Shown here in pieces: positions 1 to 6,032 of a stretch of 6,466 nucleotides of DNA. Where the stretch lies: positions 12,028 to 18,493 of the forward strand of contig PFDH01000027.1 of NCBI GenBank assembly GCA_002772705.1, read 5' to 3'. Below the pieces are notes generated by a model. That model saw only the letters and a list, made by a program, of their open reading frames with translations, had not been told where the DNA came from and made no database searches. Both the position numbers and the translations under genes were made by a program. Origin of the DNA: Candidatus Pacebacteria bacterium CG10_big_fil_rev_8_21_14_0_10_44_11 (GTDB lineage Bacteria > Patescibacteriota > Microgenomatia > UBA1400 > PJMF01). The first letter of the stretch is position 1. Every line of letters starts with the position of its first letter.

Positions 1-25
1 TTGAGGATAATTTCGGGAGAGGTGT

Positions 26-112
26 TGGCGGAAGCGGTGGGATTCGAACCCACGAGCCCAAAAAAGGGCGCGGGTTAGCAACCCGCTGCAATAGCCACTA
101 TGCGACGCTTCC
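26..112 (-). tRNA. tRNA-Ser(GCU), with encoded CCA
   Basis: Read on the minus strand this folds as a complete class II tRNA. The acceptor stem GGAAGCG pairs with CGCTTCC. The anticodon stem GCGGG/CCCGC encloses loop TTGCTAA with anticodon GCT (window bases 77-79), which reads AGC/AGU serine codons. The long variable arm GCCC-TTTTTT-GGGC is typical of tRNA-Ser. The T arm GTGGG-TTCGAAT-CCCAC is perfectly paired. The discriminator is G, followed by an encoded CCA at 26-28; without CCA the gene ends at 29. No intrinsic terminator is evident in bases 1-25. Confidence 0.96.
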
Positions 113-136
113 ATCTGCTCAAAGGCAACTACCGAT

Positions 137-142
137 ATTATA
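137..142 (-). promoter_or_regulatory. -10 box of the tRNA-Ser(GCU) promoter
   Basis: On the minus strand a perfect TATAAT, preceded directly by TG, lies about 25 bases upstream of the tRNA 5' end, so transcription would start some 17 bases before the mature tRNA. The -35 region (about 160-165, CTGCTA on the minus strand) is poor. A second TATAAT at 156-161 on the same strand is an alternative. Confidence 0.5.
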
Positions 143-178
143 CAGTTTCAGCCTGATTATAGCAGGCAGTTCGGCTAT

Positions 179-207
179 TTTTCAGTTTTCGTTTCTTCTG
201 ATATACT
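179..207 (+). promoter_or_regulatory. extended -10 promoter for the 241-1356 gene
   Basis: TATACT at 202-207 is preceded by TG at 199-200 with one intervening base, which is an extended -10 element. TTTTCA at 179-184 matches four of six -35 consensus bases at 17-bp spacing. The predicted start near 214 gives a leader of about 27 bases. With the tRNA promoter on the other strand, this makes a compact divergent promoter region between 113 and 240. Confidence 0.55.
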
Positions 208-240
208 GAAACCACTACTAATTTAAACCAACTAGGGGAT

Positions 241-1356
241 ATGCCAGAAAAAACCGCTTCAGCTGAACCAGTAATGACAACTAAAAATAAAACAATGAGT
301 CCAATTGGCGATTTGCTCAAGCGTTCATGGGAAACCGTCAAGCTTTCCTGGAAAAAATTGCTGGTTTTGTCACTCATCATGTATGGAGTTTTTTTGGTTT
401 TTGGTTTAGTTGTGGGTGTCAGTGCCATTGGATTGTTTGCTGGTGCAATTGCTGGTGGTGGTCTGACAGCCACTGCGATTGCGTCAGGTATAGTCATGGT
501 AATCGTGGCGGTAATTTTTGCGATGATTGTTGGCACAATCTTTGGTACCGGTCTAACTCTTGCCGTGGCCGAGGCCAAACAAAATCCAACCATTGGCTCC
601 CTGCTTGGGAGAGGTTTTAAACTCTTCGTTCCGGTTTTCGTTACCTCTCTGATCAGTCTCTTTTTTGTGCTCGGCGGAACATTGTTGCTGGTAATTCCCG
701 GTATTGTAATCGCTATCTTAATCAGTTTTTCTATGTATGAAGTAATATTAGGAGAATCCAGGTATTTGGGTGCAATTCAAAAAAGCATCAAAATAGTGAC
801 CCAAAATTTTGGTGAACTTTTTGTTCGAATCTTGGTGGTGTTGGGGCTAGCTATCGGTCTGGGAATTGTTGATGCTGTGTTTCGGGCTGGTTTTGGTCAA
901 AGTCCAGTTGCCACGGGGCTGTATTCACTCGTATATATGGTGGTTCAAGTGATGTTCAGCTGGTTTACGATTGCTTACCACGTTGAGCTGTACAAAGAGG
1001 CTAAATCAGCGACAGACTTTTCCAAACAATCGTCGATGATCTGGATTTGGATTGTCAGCATTCTTGGTTACGTTCTGTCCTTCTTCATCTTCCAGGCGGC
1101 TGCCTCGATGCTGACAAAGTTAGACCTTCCCCGATTATTAGAGAAGGAATGGCAGTCAATCTTGAATCAAAGCTCTGATCCAAACTCAGTTATAGATGAG
1201 TCCTCACTGCCAGCCGGCAATGTTGACCAACTGCTTGATCAATATGGTGCTGACATGACGGACGAAGAAAAGCAGTTGTTTAAGCAGATGATGGAGCAAA
1301 CGACACAGAGCTCAGCTCAAGATCAGACCACAGTTACGCCTGATAGTCAGTTGTAG
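241..1356 (+). CDS. polytopic membrane protein, glycerophosphodiesterase-membrane-domain-like
   Basis: The product is a 371-residue integral membrane protein of unknown exact function. After a polar N-terminus (1-38) there are about six or seven hydrophobic segments, near residues 40-70, 78-110, 127-150, 151-170, 193-213, 226-248 and 266-289. The stretch around 152-185 (VIPGIVIAILISFS, a Glu, then an Ala/Ser-rich amphipathic helix) follows the pattern of the membrane domain found in glycerophosphoryl diester phosphodiesterases and related uncharacterised proteins. No catalytic phosphodiesterase domain is attached. The tail from about 300 is acidic and Gln-rich, presumably cytoplasmic or surface-exposed and disordered. 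ATG 241 is preceded by AGGGG with very short spacing. ATG 274 and ATG 295 are alternative starts but have no better ribosome site. It ends in TAG. A role as membrane scaffold, transporter-like protein or envelope factor cannot be told apart from sequence. Confidence 0.88.
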   Translation: MPEKTASAEPVMTTKNKTMSPIGDLLKRSWETVKLSWKKLLVLSLIMYGVFLVFGLVVGVSAIGLFAGAIAGGGLTATAIASGIVMVIVAVIFAMIVGTIFGTGLTLAVAEAKQNPTIGSLLGRGFKLFVPVFVTSLISLFFVLGGTLLLVIPGIVIAILISFSMYEVILGESRYLGAIQKSIKIVTQNFGELFVRILVVLGLAIGLGIVDAVFRAGFGQSPVATGLYSLVYMVVQVMFSWFTIAYHVELYKEAKSATDFSKQSSMIWIWIVSILGYVLSFFIFQAAASMLTKLDLPRLLEKEWQSILNQSSDPNSVIDESSLPAGNVDQLLDQYGADMTDEEKQLFKQMMEQTTQSSAQDQTTVTPDSQL

Positions 1357-1392
1357 CCTTTAAATCTCTTTTATCTTTCCCTTCTTGACCTG

Positions 1393-1398
1393 TACAAT
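1393..1398 (+). promoter_or_regulatory. -10-like box immediately before the 1405 gene
   Basis: TACAAT, preceded by TG, ends seven bases before the GTG start at 1405. If used, transcription would begin at or next to the start codon and give a leaderless mRNA. The -35 region near 1370-1375 (TTTATC) matches poorly. It could also be a chance match inside a 48-base intergenic gap, with the gene read through from 241-1356. Confidence 0.35.
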
Positions 1399-1404
1399 GG
1401 AAGG

Positions 1405-2979
1405 GTGAAGAAACAGACTGCTCGTGCTAAAAGCCGCAAATTGCCGCAAGGCAAATCTTGGTGGCGGCAGTGGCTAGTTTCCAGAAGATTTAGAATTCGT
1501 CGGTATCAAGCGGCTTTGATGATCATTTTTGGTACCATCGCCATTTTTTCTTACTTAACTAATCCCTTTGTTCGCTTCTCAATTGTCAAAGATCCTTTCA
1601 CCGAGATTCAGTTGGCCGATGGGCAATTCGAAATTAGTCCCCAAATTGGCTTATTGCTCAGAGATGGCTCCTTTGTGCGGCAATTAGGCTTTATTAAGGC
1701 CAGTTGGCATATTTTAACTGGCAAGGTCAGCGGTGGGCAAAAAGCTCCGGCCGGCACAGTAGAACAGATTATTGCCAATATTCATAAGCTCAGATTCAAT
1801 CCTGAAGAACCCTTTTTGATTTCTGGTGATCATTTTAGTGTCTTTTATCCTCGGTCACTGGGCATTTTTTATCACTCACTGATGGATCCTAGAATTAAGT
1901 TGAGTGAAGAGGATTGGAAGAACCGGCAGCTTCTGTATTTAAAATCTACAGCCTATGCTCTAGAAGTTTTTTCTCAGGCTAATCGGTTAGCAACCACGGT
2001 GGTGCCAATCGGTCCCAAGAGTGTGGTTTTGATCAATGTTTCCGCCCCGCCTTCAGACACTCTATACAGCATTTTATACGCGCTGGCAGTGATGGAAGAT
2101 TCTTCGGAGATTATTACTCGGTATCCATATGGAGATTTGAGTCTGACTGAGGCGACAAATCAACTGCAAACCCAGGAAGCGGCTCACAAATTGGTGCAGT
2201 TGTATCATGATGACTTACTTAAGCAGTGGCAGCAGTTTGAGTTAGAGGTTTATGATCCGGTCTCAGGTTTGATCAAAAGAAATATTTTGCTCTCTGGTGT
2301 TAAAGACATGGCTAAACACCAAAGCGGTTTTTATGACAATGTGATTTACTGGAAGACTAACCAACTGGCTCAACAGCTTGGGATTATTTCTAGAGATGAA
2401 CAATTTTTGGTCGATTTGAAGCAGCGGATTTTGACCAATTTTTGGTATGAACAAGACGGACATTTTATTGAAGACTTGAGCGAGGAGTCGATGCTTAATA
2501 ATTTGTATTCCTCTGATTGGATTGTGGCCTATCAGCTTGGTTTCCTTAGTCCCGATAATCCTCTTGATCGGCCATATTTAGTGAAAAGTGTGCAATACAT
2601 TCAGCGAAACGCCATCGATCAACCGTTTGGTTTACAGTACCACCCAGATCAGCGACCATATCAATTATATTGGTGGGTCGGATTTTTTGCACCTGACTAT
2701 GGCTCGAGTGCGATTTGGAGTAATCTTGGACAGGAATATATCAAATTACTGGTTCATCTCTATCAAGCAACTGGTGATACAAGTTATCTTGATCGGGCAG
2801 AAAAACAGCTTGAGGCTTACACCTTTAATATCAAACGTTATCGAGGTTATCCAGAAGTATATTCGTCTCAAGGGGACTTTTTTAGACAAAGCTTGTACAA
2901 AAGTGTCCGCCAAACCGGTTGGGTAGTTAGCTTTGAGCAAGCCCGAGCAATGTATCAGTGGACAAAAAACAATCAATAA
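1405..2979 (+). CDS. membrane-anchored six-hairpin glycosidase-like protein (putative)
   Basis: The product has 524 residues. A strongly basic N-terminus (1-34, many Lys/Arg) precedes one transmembrane segment at about 35-51. This predicts an N-in anchor with a large extracytoplasmic domain. The rest is rich in amphipathic helices with regularly spaced aromatic and acidic patches: DPRI near 161-164, FYDNVIYWKT near 309-318, YSSDW near 368-372, YWWVGFFAPDYGS near 422-434 and the RGYPEVY region near 480-486. This pattern resembles (alpha/alpha)6 toroid glycoside hydrolases and suggests action on a surface or environmental polysaccharide. I do not recognise the exact family, and the catalytic residues are not assigned. 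The start is GTG, with GGAAGG directly against it and no in-frame ATG nearby. The gene overlaps the next one by one base (TAATG). Confidence 0.85.
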   Translation: MKKQTARAKSRKLPQGKSWWRQWLVSRRFRIRRYQAALMIIFGTIAIFSYLTNPFVRFSIVKDPFTEIQLADGQFEISPQIGLLLRDGSFVRQLGFIKASWHILTGKVSGGQKAPAGTVEQIIANIHKLRFNPEEPFLISGDHFSVFYPRSLGIFYHSLMDPRIKLSEEDWKNRQLLYLKSTAYALEVFSQANRLATTVVPIGPKSVVLINVSAPPSDTLYSILYALAVMEDSSEIITRYPYGDLSLTEATNQLQTQEAAHKLVQLYHDDLLKQWQQFELEVYDPVSGLIKRNILLSGVKDMAKHQSGFYDNVIYWKTNQLAQQLGIISRDEQFLVDLKQRILTNFWYEQDGHFIEDLSEESMLNNLYSSDWIVAYQLGFLSPDNPLDRPYLVKSVQYIQRNAIDQPFGLQYHPDQRPYQLYWWVGFFAPDYGSSAIWSNLGQEYIKLLVHLYQATGDTSYLDRAEKQLEAYTFNIKRYRGYPEVYSSQGDFFRQSLYKSVRQTGWVVSFEQARAMYQWTKNNQ

Positions 2980-3602
2980 TGAACTCCAAAACTGCAGTAG
3001 CGTTTAATCACTTTGCCAGGGTTGATCCGATTTTGTATCAAGTGATTGTCGCTGAAAAATTGAGTTTTGAGCTACCAGCACCGTTAACTGATTCATCTCT
3101 GTATTTTTCTCATCTTTGTCGAGAGATTATTGGTCAACAACTGGCCGGTAGAGCCGCTGACGCGATTAACAAACGCTTTAGAGAGTTGCTGCCGGGGAAG
3201 AAGATCATACCAAAAGCGATTTTGAAGTTGCCAAACCAATCTTTGCGCGACGCTGGTTTGTCCTGGGCAAAAGTCAAGTACGTCAAAGATTTAGCGGAGA
3301 GAACCAACAAAAATATGATTGCTTTTGAAAAATTTACTAAATTATCGGATGAGGAGGTGGTAAAAGAATTGACTCAGGTGAAGGGCATTGGTCAATGGAC
3401 AGCCGAGATGTTTTTGATTTTTACTTTGGGTAGAGAAGACGTTTTTTCTTTTGGTGATTTGGGATTGAAGAAAGGTTTTCAGGGTGTGTATAAAGTTGAG
3501 GACAATAATTTGCTGGCGGAAATGCAACAACAAAGTTTGATCTGGTCACCCTACCGCAGTTATGCCGCTTTAGCCCTGTGGCAGTACAAAGACCGCCGCT
3601 AG
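2979..3602 (+). CDS. DNA-3-methyladenine glycosylase II (AlkA family, HhH-GPD)
   Basis: This base-excision repair enzyme should remove alkylated purines such as 3-methyladenine from DNA, leaving abasic sites. The 207-residue product is a compact single-domain member. It has the conserved IIGQQLAGRAA segment at 50-60. The helix-hairpin-helix is at about 131-142 (core VKGIGQWTA). The GPD loop FSFGDLGL carries the expected catalytic Asp at residue 160. The C-terminal motif WSPYRSYAALALW is at 189-201. There is no iron-sulfur cysteine cluster. I chose ATG 2979 because it overlaps the upstream TAA (TAATG), a classic coupling arrangement. An in-frame GTG at 2958 would add seven residues, inside the preceding gene. 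Co-transcription with the glycosidase-like gene is likely, but no functional link is obvious. It ends in TAG. Confidence 0.93.
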   Translation: MNSKTAVAFNHFARVDPILYQVIVAEKLSFELPAPLTDSSLYFSHLCREIIGQQLAGRAADAINKRFRELLPGKKIIPKAILKLPNQSLRDAGLSWAKVKYVKDLAERTNKNMIAFEKFTKLSDEEVVKELTQVKGIGQWTAEMFLIFTLGREDVFSFGDLGLKKGFQGVYKVEDNNLLAEMQQQSLIWSPYRSYAALALWQYKDRR

Positions 3603-3627
3603 CTTACTCGTCTTCACTGGTGGTTCC

Positions 3628-3636
3628 TGGTACAAT
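3628..3636 (+). promoter_or_regulatory. extended -10 promoter of tRNA-Ser(GGA)
   Basis: TG-G-TACAAT forms an extended -10 element. Its predicted start near 3643 lies about 11 bases before the mature tRNA 5' end. No good -35 hexamer lies 17 bases upstream. The same promoter may feed the downstream PLD genes, since no convincing promoter is visible between the tRNA and 3902. Confidence 0.5.
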
Positions 3637-3653
3637 ACAGCTGATTTACTACA

Positions 3654-3736
3654 GGAGGTGTCGCATAGTGGTCGATTGCAAACGCTTGGAAAGCGTTGAC
3701 CTTCGGGTTTCGTGGGTTCGAATCCCTCCACCTCCG
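3654..3736 (+). tRNA. tRNA-Ser(GGA), CCA not encoded
   Basis: This is a class II tRNA. The acceptor stem is GGAGGTG/CACCTCC, and the D arm begins GCATAGTGG. The anticodon stem AACGC/GCGTT encloses TTGGAAA with anticodon GGA at 3688-3690. The long variable arm is ACC-TTCG-GGT. The T arm is GTGGG-TTCGAAT-CCCTC. Two details stand out. The T stem has a T-T mismatch (3713 against 3727). The discriminator G at 3736 is followed by CTCA, so CCA must be added after transcription, unlike the tRNA-Ser(GCU) at the left end. Confidence 0.95.
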
Positions 3737-3737
3737 C

Positions 3738-3777
3738 TCAGCTAGACAATCCTGCGAAGCAGGGATTGACTGGCTGA
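3738..3777 (+). other. long stem-loop just downstream of tRNA-Ser(GGA)
   Basis: The arm 3738-3755 pairs with 3759-3777 around a GAA triloop (GC-GAA-GC, a very stable loop type). There are 17 pairs including one G-T wobble. The only flaws are an A-A mismatch (3746/3769) and a bulged G (3762). It starts two bases after the tRNA discriminator. No T-run follows, so it is not a normal intrinsic terminator. It may be a processing or stability element, a structured leader or an element end. Confidence 0.55.
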
Positions 3778-3795
3778 ATGGGATACGTGAGAGAG

Positions 3796-3828
3796 GTTCT
3801 TTATCCTGCCGCCAAGCGCACAAAGAAT
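3796..3828 (+). other. second stem-loop in the leader region
   Basis: GTTCTTT (3796-3802) pairs with AAAGAAT (3822-3828), including one G-T wobble. Inside, TGC/GCA and GC/GC form a short inner stem with a CAA loop. It is weaker than the preceding hairpin. It suggests that the 3737-3901 gap is transcribed and folded, but it could be chance. Confidence 0.25.
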
Positions 3829-3833
3829 ATTTT

Positions 3834-3905
3834 ATGAATAAAATAAACGAAATGAGTGGCGAATACCCTACTGGGAAATCCCGTCTTTTTCTCATATTAA
3901 TATGA
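3834..3905 (+). CDS. possible 23-residue leader peptide
   Basis: An ATG at 3834 opens a 23-codon frame ending in TGA at 3903-3905. It overlaps the ATG of the next gene as ATGA. The peptide is polar at first and ends in a hydrophobic RLFLILI run. There is no Shine-Dalgarno site before the ATG, and the frame is open further upstream through the tRNA, so it may be accidental. The overlap would fit translational coupling or attenuation of the PLD genes. Confidence 0.2.
   Translation: MNKINEMSGEYPTGKSRLFLILI
3870..3890 (+). terminator. weak intrinsic-terminator-like hairpin
   Basis: AC-(T bulge)-GGG pairs with CCCGT around an AAAT loop and is followed by CTTTTT. This could end the tRNA-Ser transcript or act as an attenuator, because it lies only 12 bases before the PLD start. 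CCC at 3866-3868 can pair instead with the same GGG, which gives a competing structure. The stem is only five pairs. Confidence 0.35.
3892..3905 (+). promoter_or_regulatory. 14-bp perfect palindrome over the PLD start codon
   Basis: TCATATTAATATGA is self-complementary over all 14 bases and contains the ATG at 3902. It could be an operator for a dimeric regulator or a structure that hides the start codon. An AT-rich palindrome can also occur by chance. Confidence 0.3.
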
Positions 3906-4960
3906 CCAAACAAGAATCTAGTTTGCATGAGTATGACTTGTGGTTAGCAAGTGAATATATTTATCGATTGAGAAATTTAGTGAATTTAGCCCAAAAACGG
4001 GCCTGGATTCAGTCTATGAACATGGAAAATGATCATATGACTGGTCTTTTATTCAACGACCTGGCTAATTTAGCACAAAAAATTGATGTTCGTCTGAATA
4101 TTGATGGCTTCAATAACATGGTCACAGATGGAATAGTAAATGCTTATCAGCTGCCATTTTCTAGAAAAGAGAGTTTTTTTAATTTCAGACGACAATCTAA
4201 ACAATTACTGCTTGAAGAGTTAAGTAAAAAGGGCGTTGATATTCAGATTACCAATTGACCTACCTCCCGTTTACGACAGCTTTTCCCTCCTGTTGGTCGG
4301 AATCATATAAAAATTGCCATTATTGATGATGTTGCTTTCTTGGGAGGCATTAATATTAGTGACAAAGACTTACAGAGAGAAGATACTATGTTGGAGATTA
4401 GAGAACAATCTGTGGTGTCTTCAGTTGCTTCTGTTTTTAAGCATTCAACAAATGAACAAGTCCCAGTTATTATAAATAATTCGAATAATACACAAGTATT
4501 TTTTGACAATGGAATTTCTAAAGAATCAGAGATATTGAGAAAAGCATCTGAAATAATGAGTGGAGCAAACAAATCAATCATTATTTGTACTCAATTCTCA
4601 CCTGATAGTTTTCTAATAAATGAATCAAAAAAAGCTGAGGCAAGAGGTATTGAGGTAATGATTGTAGTCTCAAGTCCTACTCACATTACTGAAACATCCG
4701 CTAAATTTTTTGATCTTACTGAAAGAATTAGAGCCAAATTTAAAGGAGTAACACTGAATAATTACCCAAATTGGTTGCATACAAAGCTTATAGCAGTAGA
4801 TTTAGATACACCAGATGCGGTTATTTTATATGGGACTCATAATTTTTCACTCAAAGGTTCAAAATGGCACAACCAGGAGCTTTCCCTGTTATCAGTTGAT
4901 CCACAGTTAATTGATATTTTTCGTGACTATGTAGAACGTATCCGAGCTTTGCTAAAATAA
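3902..4960 (+). pseudogene. two-HKD phospholipase D / cardiolipin-synthase-like gene split by in-frame UGA
   Basis: This is one reading frame of 352 codons broken only by TGA at 4256-4258 (codon 119). Counting the UGA as a residue, both PLD active-site motifs are intact: HIKIAIID (H135, K137, D142) with GGIN after it, and HTKLIAVD (H293, K295, D300) followed by GTHN. The family makes or cleaves phosphodiester bonds in phospholipids (cardiolipin-synthase type) or sometimes nucleic acid. No membrane segment is seen. The second HKD falls at the same residue numbers in the intact paralog downstream. Read conventionally, 3902-4258 gives a 118-residue fragment without any HKD. A restart at TTG 4340 gives 206 residues with HKD2 only, so neither half should be active alone. 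UGA followed by C is a leaky stop context. Alternatives are a recent nonsense mutation, readthrough or a sequence error. ATG 3902 is the first usable start and has no Shine-Dalgarno site. It ends in TAA. Confidence 0.75.
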
Positions 4961-4966
4961 CAAACG

Positions 4967-6016
4967 ATGAAACATTTTGAAGTTCAAACTCCTTTTATTT
5001 TTTTGAATGATTTTTTAAAGGACTCACAGCGGGCTAATCAAAGAATTTGGATTCAAACTATGAATTTTGACCCAGGTATGCATATTGAAAAAATTGCCTA
5101 TTTCTTATTAAAAGCGGCAAAAAATAAAATTGATGTTCGGATAAATGTCGATTGGATTGCTCAAGTATTTTATCAAGGACGATTTGATTTCATTCCTATT
5201 TTGAGTCCTCATAGGTTGCGATCAGTTCATGATTTTAATAAAAAAAGACAAGGAATGTATCAGCAACTGATTAATGCTGGTGTTCAAATAACAACTACTA
5301 ACGAGCCTAGATTTTTAAAGTTTCTTTTCCCTGCCTTTAGGCGCAATCATATCAAGATGTTCATAATTGATCAACATTTAGCCTGGATTGGAGGCATAAA
5401 TTTGATGGACTATTCTTTTTATAATCACGATTTAATGATTAAGGTAGCACAGCCTCAAATAGTTAAAGCTTTGGCGCAACAATTTATTAAAGTAAATAAG
5501 GCAAGAGCTACATTAGACTATCGTGTAAATTGTGACGTAGTAACTGATTTACTAATCGATGTTGGGAATATTGGCCGCTCACTCATACTTGATCAAGCTC
5601 ATTTGCTTATTATAAAAGCAAGAAAAGAAATTATTTTTGTTTCACAATTAGTACCTGATTTTTCTACCCTCAAAGCAATTTGTGAAGCAGCAAAAAACAA
5701 AAACATTAAGGTTCATGTTATTACATCTAATATAGAAGATGAGATATTGGATGCTTTTCCCTATAAACTTTTATATCGAATATTTAAGTCTAAAACCAAG
5801 AATATTCCTACAATCACACTTCACCATCTAAAAAATAAAGTTCACATTAAAGCATTAATAGTTGATTCAAAAAAAGTAATGATTGGATCTCACAACCTTT
5901 CAAATGTCGGGGTGTGGTTAGGTACTGAAGAACTTATGTTTCTCAGTGATAGCAAGCAACTAGTAAGCGATTTAAGAAATCACATTGTTGAAGATCTAAA
6001 GATAAAATTGGATTAA
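4967..6016 (+). CDS. two-HKD phospholipase D / cardiolipin-synthase-like protein
   Basis: The product is an intact 349-residue paralog of the interrupted gene just upstream, starting six bases after its stop codon. It has two PLD repeats. HKD1 is HIKMFIID (H128, K130, D135) followed by IGGIN. HKD2 is HIKALIVD (H293, K295, D300) followed by IGSHNLS and an acidic EE pair at 321-322. The family mechanism uses a phospho-histidine intermediate for phosphatidyl transfer or phosphodiester hydrolysis. Length and layout suit a compact soluble or peripheral cardiolipin synthase-like enzyme, since no N-terminal membrane helix is present. Shared signatures with the upstream gene include WIQ-(S/T)-MN, KIDVR and RNHIK, which points to an old tandem duplication. 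Substrate is not deducible; phospholipid is more likely than DNA by family. There is no clear Shine-Dalgarno site. The gene is AT-rich compared with genes left of the tRNA. It ends in TAA. Confidence 0.9.
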   Translation: MKHFEVQTPFIFLNDFLKDSQRANQRIWIQTMNFDPGMHIEKIAYFLLKAAKNKIDVRINVDWIAQVFYQGRFDFIPILSPHRLRSVHDFNKKRQGMYQQLINAGVQITTTNEPRFLKFLFPAFRRNHIKMFIIDQHLAWIGGINLMDYSFYNHDLMIKVAQPQIVKALAQQFIKVNKARATLDYRVNCDVVTDLLIDVGNIGRSLILDQAHLLIIKARKEIIFVSQLVPDFSTLKAICEAAKNKNIKVHVITSNIEDEILDAFPYKLLYRIFKSKTKNIPTITLHHLKNKVHIKALIVDSKKVMIGSHNLSNVGVWLGTEELMFLSDSKQLVSDLRNHIVEDLKIKLD

Positions 6017-6032
6017 TTTGACAGAAGTTATT

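Noticed and set aside
138..593. Minus-strand open frame of 151 codons opposite the membrane protein gene
   Set aside because: It is a low-complexity Ala/Thr/Pro/Ile translation antisense to a hydrophobic coding region, with no domain and no start context. It overlaps the divergent promoters.
1357..1404. Terminator between the membrane protein and the glycosidase-like gene
   Set aside because: CCCTTC and GGAAGGG can pair, but the arms are separated by the -10-like box and no T-run follows.
2588..2926. Alternative-frame ORFs inside the 1405-2979 gene, including a minus-strand frame at 2746-2976
   Set aside because: They are shadows of the long coding frame, without domains or initiation signals.
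3766..3805. A TTGACT -35 box for a separate PLD promoter
   Set aside because: TTGACT (3766-3771) is a good -35 match, but no -10 hexamer lies at acceptable spacing, and it sits inside the hairpin arm.
3696..3833. Plus-strand open frame starting inside tRNA-Ser(GGA)
   Set aside because: It begins within the tRNA. Only the short part from ATG 3834 is kept as a possible leader peptide.
3614..3928. Minus-strand open frame of 104 codons
   Set aside because: It runs straight through tRNA-Ser(GGA). The RWRDSNPR-type peptide is the usual artefact of translating a tRNA antisense.
4256..4300. Selenocysteine insertion at the UGA
   Set aside because: The bases after UGA can form only a loose GACC-(T)AC/GT-(T)GGTC stem with a large loop. 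PLD enzymes do not use a catalytic Cys or Sec here, and the position lies in a linker.
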